The notes beneath the pieces were generated by a model that had not been told where the DNA came from, did no database searches, and worked only from the letters and a program-made list of their open reading frames with translations. From Chryseobacterium sp. MA9 (GTDB taxonomy: Bacteria > Bacteroidota > Bacteroidia > Flavobacteriales > Weeksellaceae), in NCBI RefSeq assembly GCF_024399315.1, contig NZ_CP075170.1, positions 3,286,001-3,350,000 of the forward strand: 64,000 nt of DNA, in the 5' to 3' direction. A program made the position numbers and the translations under genes. The stretch's first letter is position 1. Every line of letters begins with the position of its first letter. Shown piece by piece: positions 1-8,303 of this stretch.

Positions 1-573
1 CATCAGAGCATTAAAGTATTTCTTTCTGACCGAAAAATTAAAAGTTTACAGCATTCCAAGTTATTATGGAATCTTGACCATGGTATTTTTCCAGTTATTT
101 ACAATCCTTCCATAACGTTAGCAAGAGATGAACAATGCTATTTAAATGTTAATGCAACTCTTATTGAAAACAAGCTGGTTCATGCAGGATATTCACGCAC
201 AAGTACCGGTGTTTCTTTCAGAGTTATGAAAGGAGTAAATGCCAGAATTGGCGGCGGAAGATACCGTCCCGTAAAAGAAAATATAAGGGAGACTCATCCC
301 GGAACTCTCTATCTTACCAACTCAAGAATGGTTTTCAATGCCGGAGGGAAAAGCTTCCAAATTCCTTTCTATAAATTGATTTCACACAACGCAAGAGGAG
401 GAAGTCTTGAATTAGTAATCCAAAATAAAAGCTATTCACTGCGTATAAATTATAAAGAAACTGAAATATTTACACTTGCATTATCAAGTTCTCTCCGACA
501 GTACAAAAATGCCAATGATCATCTAAAAATACAGGCGATGAGAGAAATCTCTATGAATGAAAATTTCATCTGA
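1..573 (+). CDS. PH/GRAM-like domain protein, 5' end outside window
   Basis: The reading frame is open from base 1 to the TGA at 571-573, so the gene starts upstream of the window; the first internal ATG at 226 is unlikely to be the start because conserved-looking sequence precedes it. The visible 190 residues resemble the bacterial PH-like family: a segment with NPSITLARDEQCYLNVNATL, a KGVNARIGGGRYRP stretch and then GTLYLTNSRMVF followed by alternating beta-strand residues (IPFYKLISH). Function is unknown. It lies 33 bases before the SH3 lipoprotein gene and probably belongs to the same operon. The PH-like assignment is by pattern only. Confidence 0.75.
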   Translation, partial: HQSIKVFLSDRKIKSLQHSKLLWNLDHGIFPVIYNPSITLARDEQCYLNVNATLIENKLVHAGYSRTSTGVSFRVMKGVNARIGGGRYRPVKENIRETHPGTLYLTNSRMVFNAGGKSFQIPFYKLISHNARGGSLELVIQNKSYSLRINYKETEIFTLALSSSLRQYKNANDHLKIQAMREISMNENFI

Positions 574-606
574 AGACAAAATCAATTAACTATTAATATT
601 CAAGAT

Positions 607-1134
607 ATGAAAAAACTAATCCCGTTCATCATACTTACCTTCAGTATATTTATCTTAAATTCTTGCTTAAAAGCCAATGACAATGCAGGACATGGCGGAA
701 GATGTACAGGTTCCGCGTATTGTACAGCTTGCTCAAATTGCTCAAGATGCGGGCACTGCAGTGGTGGTGGGACGTGCGGCGTTTGTGGAAGAGGTTCTTC
801 CGGAAAAAACTCATCATCAGGTAGTTCCAGTAAAAAAAGTAAGTCTGGAAAATACAAACCTTCTGATACTTATAAATCCACCAAAACAAAATCAAGTAAA
901 CCACCAAAAGTATTTATTGACGAAGTTAATTTCAATATTAATTCCAGCAACAGGTATATGGCAGGAATAGAAGCAACAAATATTTACGAGAAACCATCCT
1001 TAAAATCTAAAATAATAGCAACAGTCTCTAAAAAGGCCAAATTGATTGAACTTTCAAGAGATGGTTCGTGGTACAAGGTACAGGTAAAATCAAGTAGAAC
1101 AACAGGATATGTTCATTATAAAGATATAAAATAA
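607..1134 (+). CDS. Cys-rich lipoprotein with C-terminal SH3-like domain
   Basis: 175 residues. The N-terminus is a lipoprotein signal peptide with lipobox LNSC (Cys20), so the mature protein should be lipid-anchored. Residues about 34-61 contain eight cysteines in CxxC-like spacing (CTACSNCSRCGHC, then CGVCG), which could bind metal or form disulphides. A Ser/Lys-rich linker follows. The last 60 residues (NIYEKPSLKSKIIATV, WYKVQV, GYVHYKDI) match the bacterial SH3 pattern, often linked to peptidoglycan or peptide binding. Cellular role unknown. It is the second gene of the cassette and is followed after 8 bases by the next gene. Confidence 0.85.
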   Translation: MKKLIPFIILTFSIFILNSCLKANDNAGHGGRCTGSAYCTACSNCSRCGHCSGGGTCGVCGRGSSGKNSSSGSSSKKSKSGKYKPSDTYKSTKTKSSKPPKVFIDEVNFNINSSNRYMAGIEATNIYEKPSLKSKIIATVSKKAKLIELSRDGSWYKVQVKSSRTTGYVHYKDIK

Positions 1135-1142
1135 TCAAAAAA

Positions 1143-1544
1143 ATGAAACCATTTCTCTCCTTCTGTGCGTTATGTTGTTTCATCGGTATTTTCAGACTTC
1201 CTATAGAATATTATACTTTCCTCAGAATTCTTATTTCCATTGGAGCTTTACTAGTTTTATACAATACTTTAAGCTTTAAACAACACTATTTCAGTATACT
1301 ATTTCTGATCATTCTTATTCTTTTCAACCCCGTTTTTCCCATTTATATGTATCGAAAAAGTATTTGGATTCCTATTGATACCATAACGGGAGTTCTGTTC
1401 TTATTGATCAATTTCATAGAAAGAAAAGAACAAAAAAAGGAAGAAGAAATTACCGAAGAAACTACAGAGCCCTCATTACCCATTCATCAAAGAACTGTTT
1501 CAAGAGACAGAATTATTAATCCTAAAAAAAACCAAGAAGAATAA
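1143..1544 (+). CDS. small four-helix membrane protein, DUF6804-like
   Basis: 133 residues. Four hydrophobic segments (about 3-22, 25-43, 48-68 and 76-92) are followed by a charged, Glu/Lys-rich cytoplasmic-looking tail. The phrases LFNPVFPIYMYRKSIWIP and the closing LLINFIER resemble small membrane proteins grouped as DUF6804; this family name is from memory and needs checking. No catalytic motif is seen. Tight spacing (8 bases before, 5 after) places it in the cassette operon. Confidence 0.75.
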   Translation: MKPFLSFCALCCFIGIFRLPIEYYTFLRILISIGALLVLYNTLSFKQHYFSILFLIILILFNPVFPIYMYRKSIWIPIDTITGVLFLLINFIERKEQKKEEEITEETTEPSLPIHQRTVSRDRIINPKKNQEE

Positions 1545-1549
1545 CCATC

Positions 1550-1957
1550 ATGGAAAACAATCATATAACGGAAAATCTCAAAGCCCATTTTTTAAGGTTA
1601 TATCAAATGGCCATCTGTGATGATGATTTCAGCGCATTAGAACTCAAAATGCTTTATAAATGTGCAGAAGAAAGGGGAATTCCTTCAAAAAATCTGGATG
1701 AAATCCTTTTAAACCCAATCAATTTAAAATCATTAGTTCCTCAATCTATTGAAGAAAAAATAGATTATTTATATGACCTCACAATTATGATCTGGGCAGA
1801 CGGAATTGTTTCACCAAACGAATATTCTGCAATGCAAAAATACGTTCTGATGTTTGGTTTTTTGGAAGAAAATGTAACGGCAATTGTAGACTACCTCATT
1901 GAAGCCGTAAGAATCGGAAAGAACAAAAGTGAAATTTTATATGAATTAAAAAACTAA
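1550..1957 (+). CDS. TerB-like helical protein
   Basis: 135 residues, all-helical by composition, no signal peptide or membrane segment. The spacing of acidic residues fits TerB/DjlA-type domains: an early MAICDDDFSALELKML and a later MIWADGIVSPNEYSAM, the two-fold repeat with conserved acidic residues expected for this fold. TerB domains occur in tellurite resistance and membrane-linked stress systems; the specific role here is unknown. It sits 5 bases after the small membrane protein gene and 7 before the coiled-coil gene. Confidence 0.7.
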   Translation: MENNHITENLKAHFLRLYQMAICDDDFSALELKMLYKCAEERGIPSKNLDEILLNPINLKSLVPQSIEEKIDYLYDLTIMIWADGIVSPNEYSAMQKYVLMFGFLEENVTAIVDYLIEAVRIGKNKSEILYELKN

Positions 1958-1964
1958 CCACATC

Positions 1965-3305
1965 ATGGACACCGCCAGTATAAAAAATTTATTCAAACTC
2001 AAATCCGTTCCGATAGAACCGAAACCGGAACCGCTTCCTTCAAATAATGACACCTCGGATGATGAATCTCTGGAAGAAACCAGAAAAAGAACCTATCATG
2101 AATCGGGATATAGAGACAGTTCGCGAACCAACGGAAACCATTCTACCCTATCCATATGCCTGGATGCCGTTTATTCCAAATTTCAGAACGAAGAAAAGGA
2201 AATGGTCGAAAAACAGAAAAATCTGAAAGAATCCTACGTCAACGAACAAAAAAACAGAGAAACTGAAATTAAGGCGCTGACAGTATCACAGGAAACAAAA
2301 GAAGAGCAGCTAAAAAACAAAAATATAGAAATTGAAAATTATCTGCATACAATTGAAAATTTGAAGTCTGAAATCCTTGATTTACCCAGAAACCCGGAAA
2401 AGCACAATATAAAAGCGACAAGAGGAGCTTCTGCAAAATTCTGGATCGGGCTTTTTCTCTTGCTTCCCATCACTTTATATTTAGGAACATTTTATATCTC
2501 AACTTCTTATTCAGCTTTTTTCAAAAGTTTTGATGCAAAAAGTACTGTTATTCAAAGTGTTTTGGATGCACAGGCTTTCAGCAAGGCATGGAACGAAGGA
2601 GTTATTGAAGGAGCTTTTGTTACTCTGATTCCGTTTGTGTTTCTTGGATTAGGCTATTTGATTCATATGTTTTGGGAAAATAAAACGACCGCAAACTACG
2701 TAAAGCTTGGGTTATTATTTATTGTAACATTTATTTTTGATTCTATTCTAGCCTATGAAATTGAGTCAAAATTATATGAATTAAATAAAACTTTTGAATC
2801 TCCTCCATTTGATGTTAAAATAGCTTTTACCAAAATTCAATTTTGGGGAATTATTTTCGCAGGATTCATTGTGTACATTATTTGGGGACTGGTTTTCGAC
2901 TTTGTAATGAAAGAACACCGTGAAAAAGATAAGATTAAAAATGAACAGGAAATCAGACAGAAGAGGGTTGAATTCTTTCAGGACAAAATCAATATTTTGA
3001 AAAAAGACATTGAAGAAATCCTAGCCAGTATCGGAACAATAAAAGAAACGGTTATCAAAACCCGGGGAAGAATCGAAGAGCTTCAAAATATTATTGACGG
3101 GGTCATTATTCCGACCAAAGATTACAAATTGTATGCTTCAGAATATGTTCAGGGCTGGATCACTTTTATTGGTGAAAAGATAGCCGTGTCAAGAACAGAG
3201 AAACAAACGATGATTGATGACTGTATTGCAACTTACAATATTAATCTGGAAACCGTAGGAGCTAATTCCGACAATCAAAATTTAGTGTATTTATCATCTT
3301 TATAA
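1965..3305 (+). CDS. coiled-coil membrane protein of unknown function
   Basis: 446 residues. Residues about 65-145 are a highly charged predicted coiled coil. Four hydrophobic segments follow (about 157-178, 215-235, 245-265 and 290-315), then a second coiled coil (about 318-370) and a short tail. The N-terminal 60 residues are Pro/Glu/Ser-rich and probably disordered. I recognise no enzyme motif. The architecture suggests a structural or scaffolding inner-membrane protein. It is the largest gene of the cassette and lies between the TerB-like protein and the vWA-like lipoprotein. Confidence 0.8.
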   Translation: MDTASIKNLFKLKSVPIEPKPEPLPSNNDTSDDESLEETRKRTYHESGYRDSSRTNGNHSTLSICLDAVYSKFQNEEKEMVEKQKNLKESYVNEQKNRETEIKALTVSQETKEEQLKNKNIEIENYLHTIENLKSEILDLPRNPEKHNIKATRGASAKFWIGLFLLLPITLYLGTFYISTSYSAFFKSFDAKSTVIQSVLDAQAFSKAWNEGVIEGAFVTLIPFVFLGLGYLIHMFWENKTTANYVKLGLLFIVTFIFDSILAYEIESKLYELNKTFESPPFDVKIAFTKIQFWGIIFAGFIVYIIWGLVFDFVMKEHREKDKIKNEQEIRQKRVEFFQDKINILKKDIEEILASIGTIKETVIKTRGRIEELQNIIDGVIIPTKDYKLYASEYVQGWITFIGEKIAVSRTEKQTMIDDCIATYNINLETVGANSDNQNLVYLSSL

Positions 3306-3314
3306 TTACCTATC

Positions 3315-4211
3315 ATGAAAAAAATATTCTACTTGTTAATGATCATTTCTTTGGTTTCTTGTTGTAAAGGCAAAAACGATGGAACAAACACAGAAAAGAA
3401 AGGTCCTACTGTTGATTCAAACAACATCAATATCAGCATTCTGATTGATTTATCAGACAGAATTGATCCTAACACAAATCCAAATCCTACCATGCAATAT
3501 TTTCAGCGGGATACAGAATATATCAAAGCCATTGAAAAAGGATTTTTAAACCATATTAAATCAAAAAGAATCATCACTTATGATGATCAGATGCAGGTAT
3601 TCTTTAACCCGGAACCTTCAGACCCAAAAATGAATGAGCTTACAAAAGAATTGAAAGTTTCCTTCAATAAAGATATTCCCAGGAGTTATTTTGATTCTGT
3701 AGACAAAAAATACTCTGAATTGCCTTTAAATATTTATCAGTCAGCTATAAAAGATGGAAAATATGTAGGTTCCGATATCTGGGAATTTTTCAAAAACAAA
3801 GTAAAAGATTATTGCATAAAAGATGATCACAGAAATATTCTGTTCATTTTGACGGATGGATATATGTATCATGAAAACACCAAGTTTGACGAAAACAAGG
3901 AAAACTCACACAAAACGTCTTATCTAACAACTAAACTTGTAAAAGCTAACAATCTAACTACCTCAAGCTTCAAAGATGCCATTGAAAAAAACGGCTATGG
4001 ATTTGTAAAAGCAAATGAAAATCTTAATAATCTCGAGGTCATCGTTTTAGGAATCAATCCCGAAAAGGGAAATCCTTTTGAAGAAGCAGTAATCAAAGAA
4101 TATTGGGAAAATTGGTTTAAGGAAATGAAAATCAAAAAGTACCAAATCAAATCCGCTGACCTTCCTTCCAATCTCGAACCCATTATCTTAAAAACGATTT
4201 CAGGAAAATAA
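3315..4211 (+). CDS. lipoprotein with von Willebrand A-like domain
   Basis: 298 residues. The signal peptide ends in lipobox LVSC (Cys16). The body begins with NISILIDLSDRID, the position of a MIDAS motif, although the canonical DxSxS is here DLSDR, so the third ligand is altered. A later beta strand NILFILTDGYMY supplies the TDG expected of a vWA fold. This suggests a surface- or periplasm-exposed binding module with a partly degenerate metal site. It is the last cassette gene and is followed by a clear terminator. No catalytic function can be assigned. Confidence 0.75.
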   Translation: MKKIFYLLMIISLVSCCKGKNDGTNTEKKGPTVDSNNINISILIDLSDRIDPNTNPNPTMQYFQRDTEYIKAIEKGFLNHIKSKRIITYDDQMQVFFNPEPSDPKMNELTKELKVSFNKDIPRSYFDSVDKKYSELPLNIYQSAIKDGKYVGSDIWEFFKNKVKDYCIKDDHRNILFILTDGYMYHENTKFDENKENSHKTSYLTTKLVKANNLTTSSFKDAIEKNGYGFVKANENLNNLEVIVLGINPEKGNPFEEAVIKEYWENWFKEMKIKKYQIKSADLPSNLEPIILKTISGK

Positions 4212-4241
4212 AAGCACATCCAATATATATTTAACTATCAA

Positions 4242-4270
4242 AAAAGCGAAGAAATTTATTCTTCGCTTTT
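4242..4270. terminator. bidirectional intrinsic terminator
   Basis: Perfect 12-bp arms (AAAAGCGAAGAA / TTCTTCGCTTTT) around a 5-base loop lie between the convergent vWA lipoprotein and elaA-like genes. T-runs on both strands allow it to stop transcription from both sides. Confidence 0.85.
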
Positions 4271-4272
4271 AT

Positions 4273-4722
4273 TTATTTTCTTATCATTTCCGTATGCGGA
4301 ATATCATCCTCAAGATATTTATTCCCCGTATCTACAAATCCAAACCCGCTGTAAAATCTTAACAGATAATCCTGTGCGGATATTTTGATTTCAGAAGTAT
4401 GAAAACGGTTTTCAATTGTTTCTACAGCATATTGTATCAGCTGTTTCCCAAGGCTTTTTCCTCTTGCCTGTTCCGTAGTCAGAACTCTTCCGAAAGAAGT
4501 CTCATCGTACTTTATTCCCTGATCAAATATACGACAGTAAGCCAGCACCTGCCCGTCTTCTTCAGCCCAGATATGAACCGCTTTCTGGTCATAATTATCC
4601 AGATCAGGATAAGGACAGTTCTGTTCAATAACGAAAACATCAATACGAGCTTTCAATACCGAATACAATTCAGGAACAGTGAACTCATCAAACGTTTTGA
4701 TTTTCCAGACAATATTACTCAT
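4273..4722 (-). CDS. elaA: GNAT family N-acetyltransferase, ElaA type
   Basis: 149 residues, a single GNAT domain. The N-terminal KARIDVFVIEQNCPYPDLD is the hallmark of the ElaA subfamily. The acetyl-CoA binding turn is visible as RVLTTEQARGKSLGKQLI, and the end reads YSGFGFVDTGNKYLEDDIPH as in ElaA proteins. The substrate is unknown. It overlaps the 3' end of engB by 8 bases, so the two are probably translated from one message. Confidence 0.9.
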   Translation of the reverse strand: MSNIVWKIKTFDEFTVPELYSVLKARIDVFVIEQNCPYPDLDNYDQKAVHIWAEEDGQVLAYCRIFDQGIKYDETSFGRVLTTEQARGKSLGKQLIQYAVETIENRFHTSEIKISAQDYLLRFYSGFGFVDTGNKYLEDDIPHTEMIRK

Positions 4723-5338
4723 CGAAACTTATATTATTATGAGTTAAAAATTCATTGGTCTTTTGGATAAAATTAAGAATGTTGTCTCCACCCTCTTTCT
4801 TTTCTGCTGAGGTAACATACAGCTCAGGAAGGTCTTCCCATGTTTTATGAAGCTCAGCTTTATAATCCTCAACATTTTTAACAGCAACATTGGGCTTTAG
4901 TTTATCAGCCTTGGTAAATACAATTGAAAAAGGAATTCCACTTTCTCCACACCATTGGATAAATTCAAGGTCAATTTTCTGTGGAGTGTGTCTTATATCT
5001 ACCAATACAAAAAGATTGACAAGATTTCTTCTGTTCAGAATATAGTTCGTGATCAGCTTTTCAAAATCCTTTCGCTGAACTTTTGAAACCTTTGCATAAC
5101 CATAGCCTGGTAAATCGGTAAGGTACCAGTTTTCATTCACTAAAAAATGATTGATCAGCTGGGTTTTTCCTGGAGTCTGTGATGTCTTAGCCAGGTCTTT
5201 ATGATTCATCATTGCGTTGATCAATGATGACTTTCCTACGTTTGATCTTCCGATAAAAGCATATTCAGGAATATTGGGTTCAGGGCATTCCTGCCATTTT
5301 CCACTGCTCTTTACAAACTCTGCTGTCTTGATAATCAT
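4715..5338 (-). CDS. engB: ribosome biogenesis GTP-binding protein EngB (YihA/YsxC)
   Basis: 207 residues, a Ras-like GTPase needed for late large-subunit ribosome assembly. G1 is GRSNVGKSSL, G2 region TSQTPGKTQ, G3 DLPGYGYAKV, G4 FTKADK and G5 near VTSAEKK. The frame extends to 5368, but that extension (MVYFSKIHSK) lies in the hairpin of the upstream gene's terminator, so the ATG at 5336-5338 (MIIKTAEF) is the better start and gives the usual family length. Confidence 0.95.
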   Translation of the reverse strand: MIIKTAEFVKSSGKWQECPEPNIPEYAFIGRSNVGKSSLINAMMNHKDLAKTSQTPGKTQLINHFLVNENWYLTDLPGYGYAKVSKVQRKDFEKLITNYILNRRNLVNLFVLVDIRHTPQKIDLEFIQWCGESGIPFSIVFTKADKLKPNVAVKNVEDYKAELHKTWEDLPELYVTSAEKKEGGDNILNFIQKTNEFLTHNNISFDE

Positions 5339-5363
5339 TTTTGAATGTATTTTAGAAAAATAA

Positions 5364-5388
5364 ACCATTAAGAAAAGCTCTTAATGGT
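5364..5388 (-). terminator. intrinsic terminator after the alpha/beta hydrolase gene
   Basis: 10-bp arms ACCATTAAGA / TCTTAATGGT with a 5-base loop, followed on the minus strand by TTATTTTT. It separates the hydrolase gene from engB. Confidence 0.75.
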
Positions 5389-5407
5389 CATTTTATGATG
5401 TTATTTA

Positions 5408-6169
5408 TTAAACTTTATCTTTTATCCAGTTATACAGGATTTCATTGAATTCATCCGGTTTTTCCATCATGGCTGCATGGCCGCAATGATCTATCCAGAA
5501 TAAATCCGAATTAGGAATAAATTTGTGCATGTCCTCTGCCACTTCCGGAGGAGTTACATTATCCTGTTTTCCCCAGATCAGACACGTAGGTGTTACAATC
5601 TTCGGAAGGTCGTTCAGCATATTGTGTTTGATGGCACTTCTTGCCAGCATTACGGTTTTTATTCCCTTCATTCTGTCATTTACCACCCCGAAAACTTCAT
5701 CTACAAGATCCTCTGTCGCAATCTTTGGATCATAGAAAACTTCTTCCGTTTTCTTTCTGATATAAGATCGGTCATTTTTCCTTGGAAAACTGTCCCCAAA
5801 AGTTCTTTCATATAATCCGGAACTTCCTGTAAGCACAAGATTTTTTACCAAATCAGGTCTTGCTAAAGTCAAGATAAGCCCCACATGTCCTCCCATTGAG
5901 TTTCCCATAATGGTAACCGGGCCTGAAATATGACTTTCTATAAACTTGATAATATATTTTGCGATAGTGGTAAGATTCGTATTGAGTACCGGCAGATCAT
6001 AGATCGGCAGCTGAGGGACATATACTTTGAAGCCTCTTTCCGAAAAAAAATCTACCATTTTATCGAAATTACTCAAACCACCCATTAACCCGTGCAACAG
6101 CACTAATGGATGTCCTTCTCCCGCTTCTACATAGGAATATTTCTTTTCTTTTTTTGTACTAAATATCAT
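5408..6169 (-). CDS. alpha/beta fold hydrolase
   Basis: 253 residues from the ATG at 6169. Oxyanion region LVLLHGLMGGLSNF, nucleophile elbow GNSMGG, acid near WGKQDNVTPPE and catalytic His in DHCGHAAM complete the Ser-Asp-His triad of the alpha/beta hydrolase superfamily. There is no signal peptide, so it is cytoplasmic. The substrate cannot be read from sequence. The frame extends upstream to 6214, but a perfect -7 element at 6192-6199 lies inside that extension, which supports the shorter start. Confidence 0.9.
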   Translation of the reverse strand: MIFSTKKEKKYSYVEAGEGHPLVLLHGLMGGLSNFDKMVDFFSERGFKVYVPQLPIYDLPVLNTNLTTIAKYIIKFIESHISGPVTIMGNSMGGHVGLILTLARPDLVKNLVLTGSSGLYERTFGDSFPRKNDRSYIRKKTEEVFYDPKIATEDLVDEVFGVVNDRMKGIKTVMLARSAIKHNMLNDLPKIVTPTCLIWGKQDNVTPPEVAEDMHKFIPNSDLFWIDHCGHAAMMEKPDEFNEILYNWIKDKV

Positions 6170-6191
6170 AAAACGCCTTAATAAAGCCTTG

Positions 6192-6199
6192 CAAAAATA
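6192..6199 (-). promoter_or_regulatory. promoter -7 element for the alpha/beta hydrolase gene
   Basis: On the minus strand this reads TATTTTTG, matching the Bacteroidota consensus TAnnTTTG, 22 bases before the chosen start codon. No well-spaced -33 TTG is seen. Confidence 0.5.
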
Positions 6200-6392
6200 C
6201 AAATTAAACCTCAAAAAAATTTTGATTATCCTAATTTAAGATAAAAATAATATAATATTCTCCTTTTTAACTTTTTTTTTCAAAAGCGCCTTACTATGGC
6301 CTAAATAACACTTTTTGCAACTGTCTTCATATCAGTATTTTACATTATTGAAATTCAATCTCTAATAAAACTTATTAACATTGAGTCAAAAA

Positions 6393-6417
6393 GTGGGAAA
6401 AAGTGGGAAATTTTGGA
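6393..6417 (+). promoter_or_regulatory. putative MraZ operator (three GTGGG-type boxes)
   Basis: GTGGG at 6393-6397 and 6403-6407 and a degenerate TTGGA at 6413-6417 are spaced 10 bases apart, the one-turn repeat known for MraZ binding sites upstream of dcw operons (GTGG(G/T) repeats with 5-base spacers). It lies 25 bases upstream of the mraZ start, so mraZ is probably autoregulated. Confidence 0.8.
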
Positions 6418-6427
6418 AATTATTATA

Positions 6428-6435
6428 TAAATTTG
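6428..6435 (+). promoter_or_regulatory. promoter -7 element for mraZ and the dcw cluster
   Basis: TAAATTTG matches TAnnTTTG exactly and ends 6 bases before the mraZ ATG, implying a very short or absent leader. A -33 TTG at the usual distance is not evident, which could reflect activator dependence. Confidence 0.5.
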
Positions 6436-6441
6436 TCCCAA

Positions 6442-6900
6442 ATGAAAAATTTCATTGGGACATATGAGTGTAAAATTGACGATAAAGGCCGCTTAAAAGT
6501 TCCTTCATCTTTAATTAAACAGATGGAAAACTTCGACGATAAGGCGTTTGTAGTCAAGAGATCTGTGTTCCAACCCTGCCTGGAAGTTTATCCTATGAAT
6601 GCATGGGACAAACTGATGGGCAAAATTAATAAACTGAACAGATTCATAAAAAAGAATGCTGATTTCATACGAATGTTTACGGCAGGAGTAAAGACAGTAG
6701 AATTGGATAATGCAGGAAGGTTACAGATCTCCAAAGACCTGACGAATTTTGCAAATCTTCAGAAAGATATTGTGATTACCAGCGCGGGAGAGCTCTTCGA
6801 AATTTGGGATAAAGAAGCCTACGAAAAGGTAATCTCAACCAACGAAACTGATTTTGCAAGCCTTGCCGAAGATGTGATGGGCTCTTTCGAGGAAGAATAA
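6442..6900 (+). CDS. mraZ: division/cell wall cluster transcriptional repressor MraZ
   Basis: 152 residues, the usual MraZ length, with two AbrB-like swapped-hairpin DNA-binding halves: FIGTYECKIDDKGRLKVPSS near the N-terminus and GVKTVELDNAGRLQISKDL around residues 80-98. It binds GTGGG boxes and controls the dcw operon. An in-frame GTG at 6403 would add 13 residues, but it overlaps the operator and is not MraZ-like, so the ATG at 6442 is preferred. First gene of the dcw cluster. Confidence 0.95.
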   Translation: MKNFIGTYECKIDDKGRLKVPSSLIKQMENFDDKAFVVKRSVFQPCLEVYPMNAWDKLMGKINKLNRFIKKNADFIRMFTAGVKTVELDNAGRLQISKDLTNFANLQKDIVITSAGELFEIWDKEAYEKVISTNETDFASLAEDVMGSFEEE

Positions 6901-6947
6901 CTGTAGGTTATTAATTGAATATTATTAAATAAAAAACACAATTAAGC

Positions 6948-7841
6948 ATGTATCATAACCCCGTTTTGTTGAAGCAGAGTGTTGATGATTTGGTGACGAA
7001 TCCTGACGGAATATATGTGGACTGCACCTTTGGAGGCGGAGGCCACTCCAGGGAGATTTTGAGCAGACTTTCTGATAAAGGGAGATTGTTCAGTTTTGAC
7101 CAGGATCTGGATGCACTTAAAAATACAATTGATGATCCTAGATTTACATTAGTTAATCAGAATTTCAGATTTCTGGAAAACTCATTGCTAATGTACGGAG
7201 TTCCTCAGGTAGATGGTGTTTTGGCCGACCTGGGAGTTTCTTCACACCAGTTTGATGAAGCAGACAGAGGCTTCTCTACAAGAAGCAATGCTCCTTTGGA
7301 CATGAGGATGAACGTAATGCAGAACCTTGATGCCAAAAGAGTGATCAATGAATATGAAGAAAGTGAACTTGCAGACCTTTTCTATCACTATGGAGAATTA
7401 AGAGAGGCAAGAAAGCTGGCGAGAGAAATTGTTCATCACAGAAAAACAAAAAGCATAGATACCACTGAGGATTTGAAAAAGCTTTTCAGCTACATTCCGC
7501 CTCATAAGGTTAATAAATTTTATGCCCAGCTTTTTCAGGCAATAAGAATTGAAGTGAACCAGGAACTTGAAGTATTAAAAGAAATGCTGGTACAGGCTTA
7601 CAATGTGTTGAAGCCGGAAGGAAGACTGGTTGTTATTTCTTACCACTCTTTAGAGGACCGTTTGGTAAAAAGATTCCTGAAAAATGGAATGTTCGAAGGA
7701 GAACCGGCAAGAGATATCTACGGAAATTATAAAAAGGCATTTGAATTGATAAAGAGTAAAGCGATCATTCCTGATGATCAGGAGATCGAAGAAAATTCAA
7801 GAGCAAGAAGTGCCAAAATGAGAACAGGAATAAAGGTATAA
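6948..7841 (+). CDS. rsmH: 16S rRNA (cytosine-1402-N4)-methyltransferase RsmH
   Basis: 297 residues. The N-terminus MYHNPVLL and the SAM-binding loop VDCTFGGGGHSREIL are characteristic, as are VLADLGVSSHQFD and the closing NSRARSAKMR. The enzyme methylates C1402 in the ribosomal P site. It is the canonical second gene of dcw clusters, here 47 bases after mraZ. Confidence 0.97.
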   Translation: MYHNPVLLKQSVDDLVTNPDGIYVDCTFGGGGHSREILSRLSDKGRLFSFDQDLDALKNTIDDPRFTLVNQNFRFLENSLLMYGVPQVDGVLADLGVSSHQFDEADRGFSTRSNAPLDMRMNVMQNLDAKRVINEYEESELADLFYHYGELREARKLAREIVHHRKTKSIDTTEDLKKLFSYIPPHKVNKFYAQLFQAIRIEVNQELEVLKEMLVQAYNVLKPEGRLVVISYHSLEDRLVKRFLKNGMFEGEPARDIYGNYKKAFELIKSKAIIPDDQEIEENSRARSAKMRTGIKV

Positions 7842-7937
7842 AATGAATAATGTATCGTCAATGGTCAATTTTTAATATCATAATATTCACCACGACGAAC
7901 AAATTGAATTCACTGCGAAACAAACTGACATTATAAA

Positions 7938-8303
7938 GTGGCAAAAAGAACAACAAATCGCCCCCAGAAAAGACTCACTTTTATAGATATTATAAAAGGA
8001 AACTTTCTGAACCGTGATGAGATCAAAATACATTACAAGTATTTTCTCCTGTTGTTTATACTGATGATGGCCATGATTTATACCAACCATCTCGTCAATA
8101 AAAAAATTAAAATTGTAAACGCCTTAAAAGAGGAAACAGAAGAATACAAATCAAGAAACGCTTACGCCCAGAGTAAGCTGATCAAAGTAAAAATGGAATC
8201 AGAGCTGGGGAAAGAGGTTGCCCGGGATTCATTGATGACCCTGGAAAACCATCCTCACAAATTGCTAATAAAACTGGACAGTACAGATGCAAAAGCAAAA
8301 TGA
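7938..8303 (+). CDS. ftsL: FtsL-like cell division protein
   Basis: 121 residues starting at GTG (7938; MAKRTTNRPQKR). A basic cytoplasmic N-terminus is followed by one transmembrane segment (about 34-52, YFLLLFILMMAMIYTNH) and a short periplasmic coiled coil (about 55-95), which is the FtsL/DivIC layout. Sequence conservation in this family is low, so the call rests on topology, length and position between rsmH and ftsI. Its last 17 bases overlap ftsI, suggesting coupled translation. Confidence 0.8.
   Translation: MAKRTTNRPQKRLTFIDIIKGNFLNRDEIKIHYKYFLLLFILMMAMIYTNHLVNKKIKIVNALKEETEEYKSRNAYAQSKLIKVKMESELGKEVARDSLMTLENHPHKLLIKLDSTDAKAK

Noticed and set aside
677..970. Open frames overlapping the Cys-rich lipoprotein in other frames
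   Set aside because: The lipoprotein frame has a signal peptide, lipobox and SH3 pattern; the alternatives are low-complexity products of the cysteine-codon repeats.
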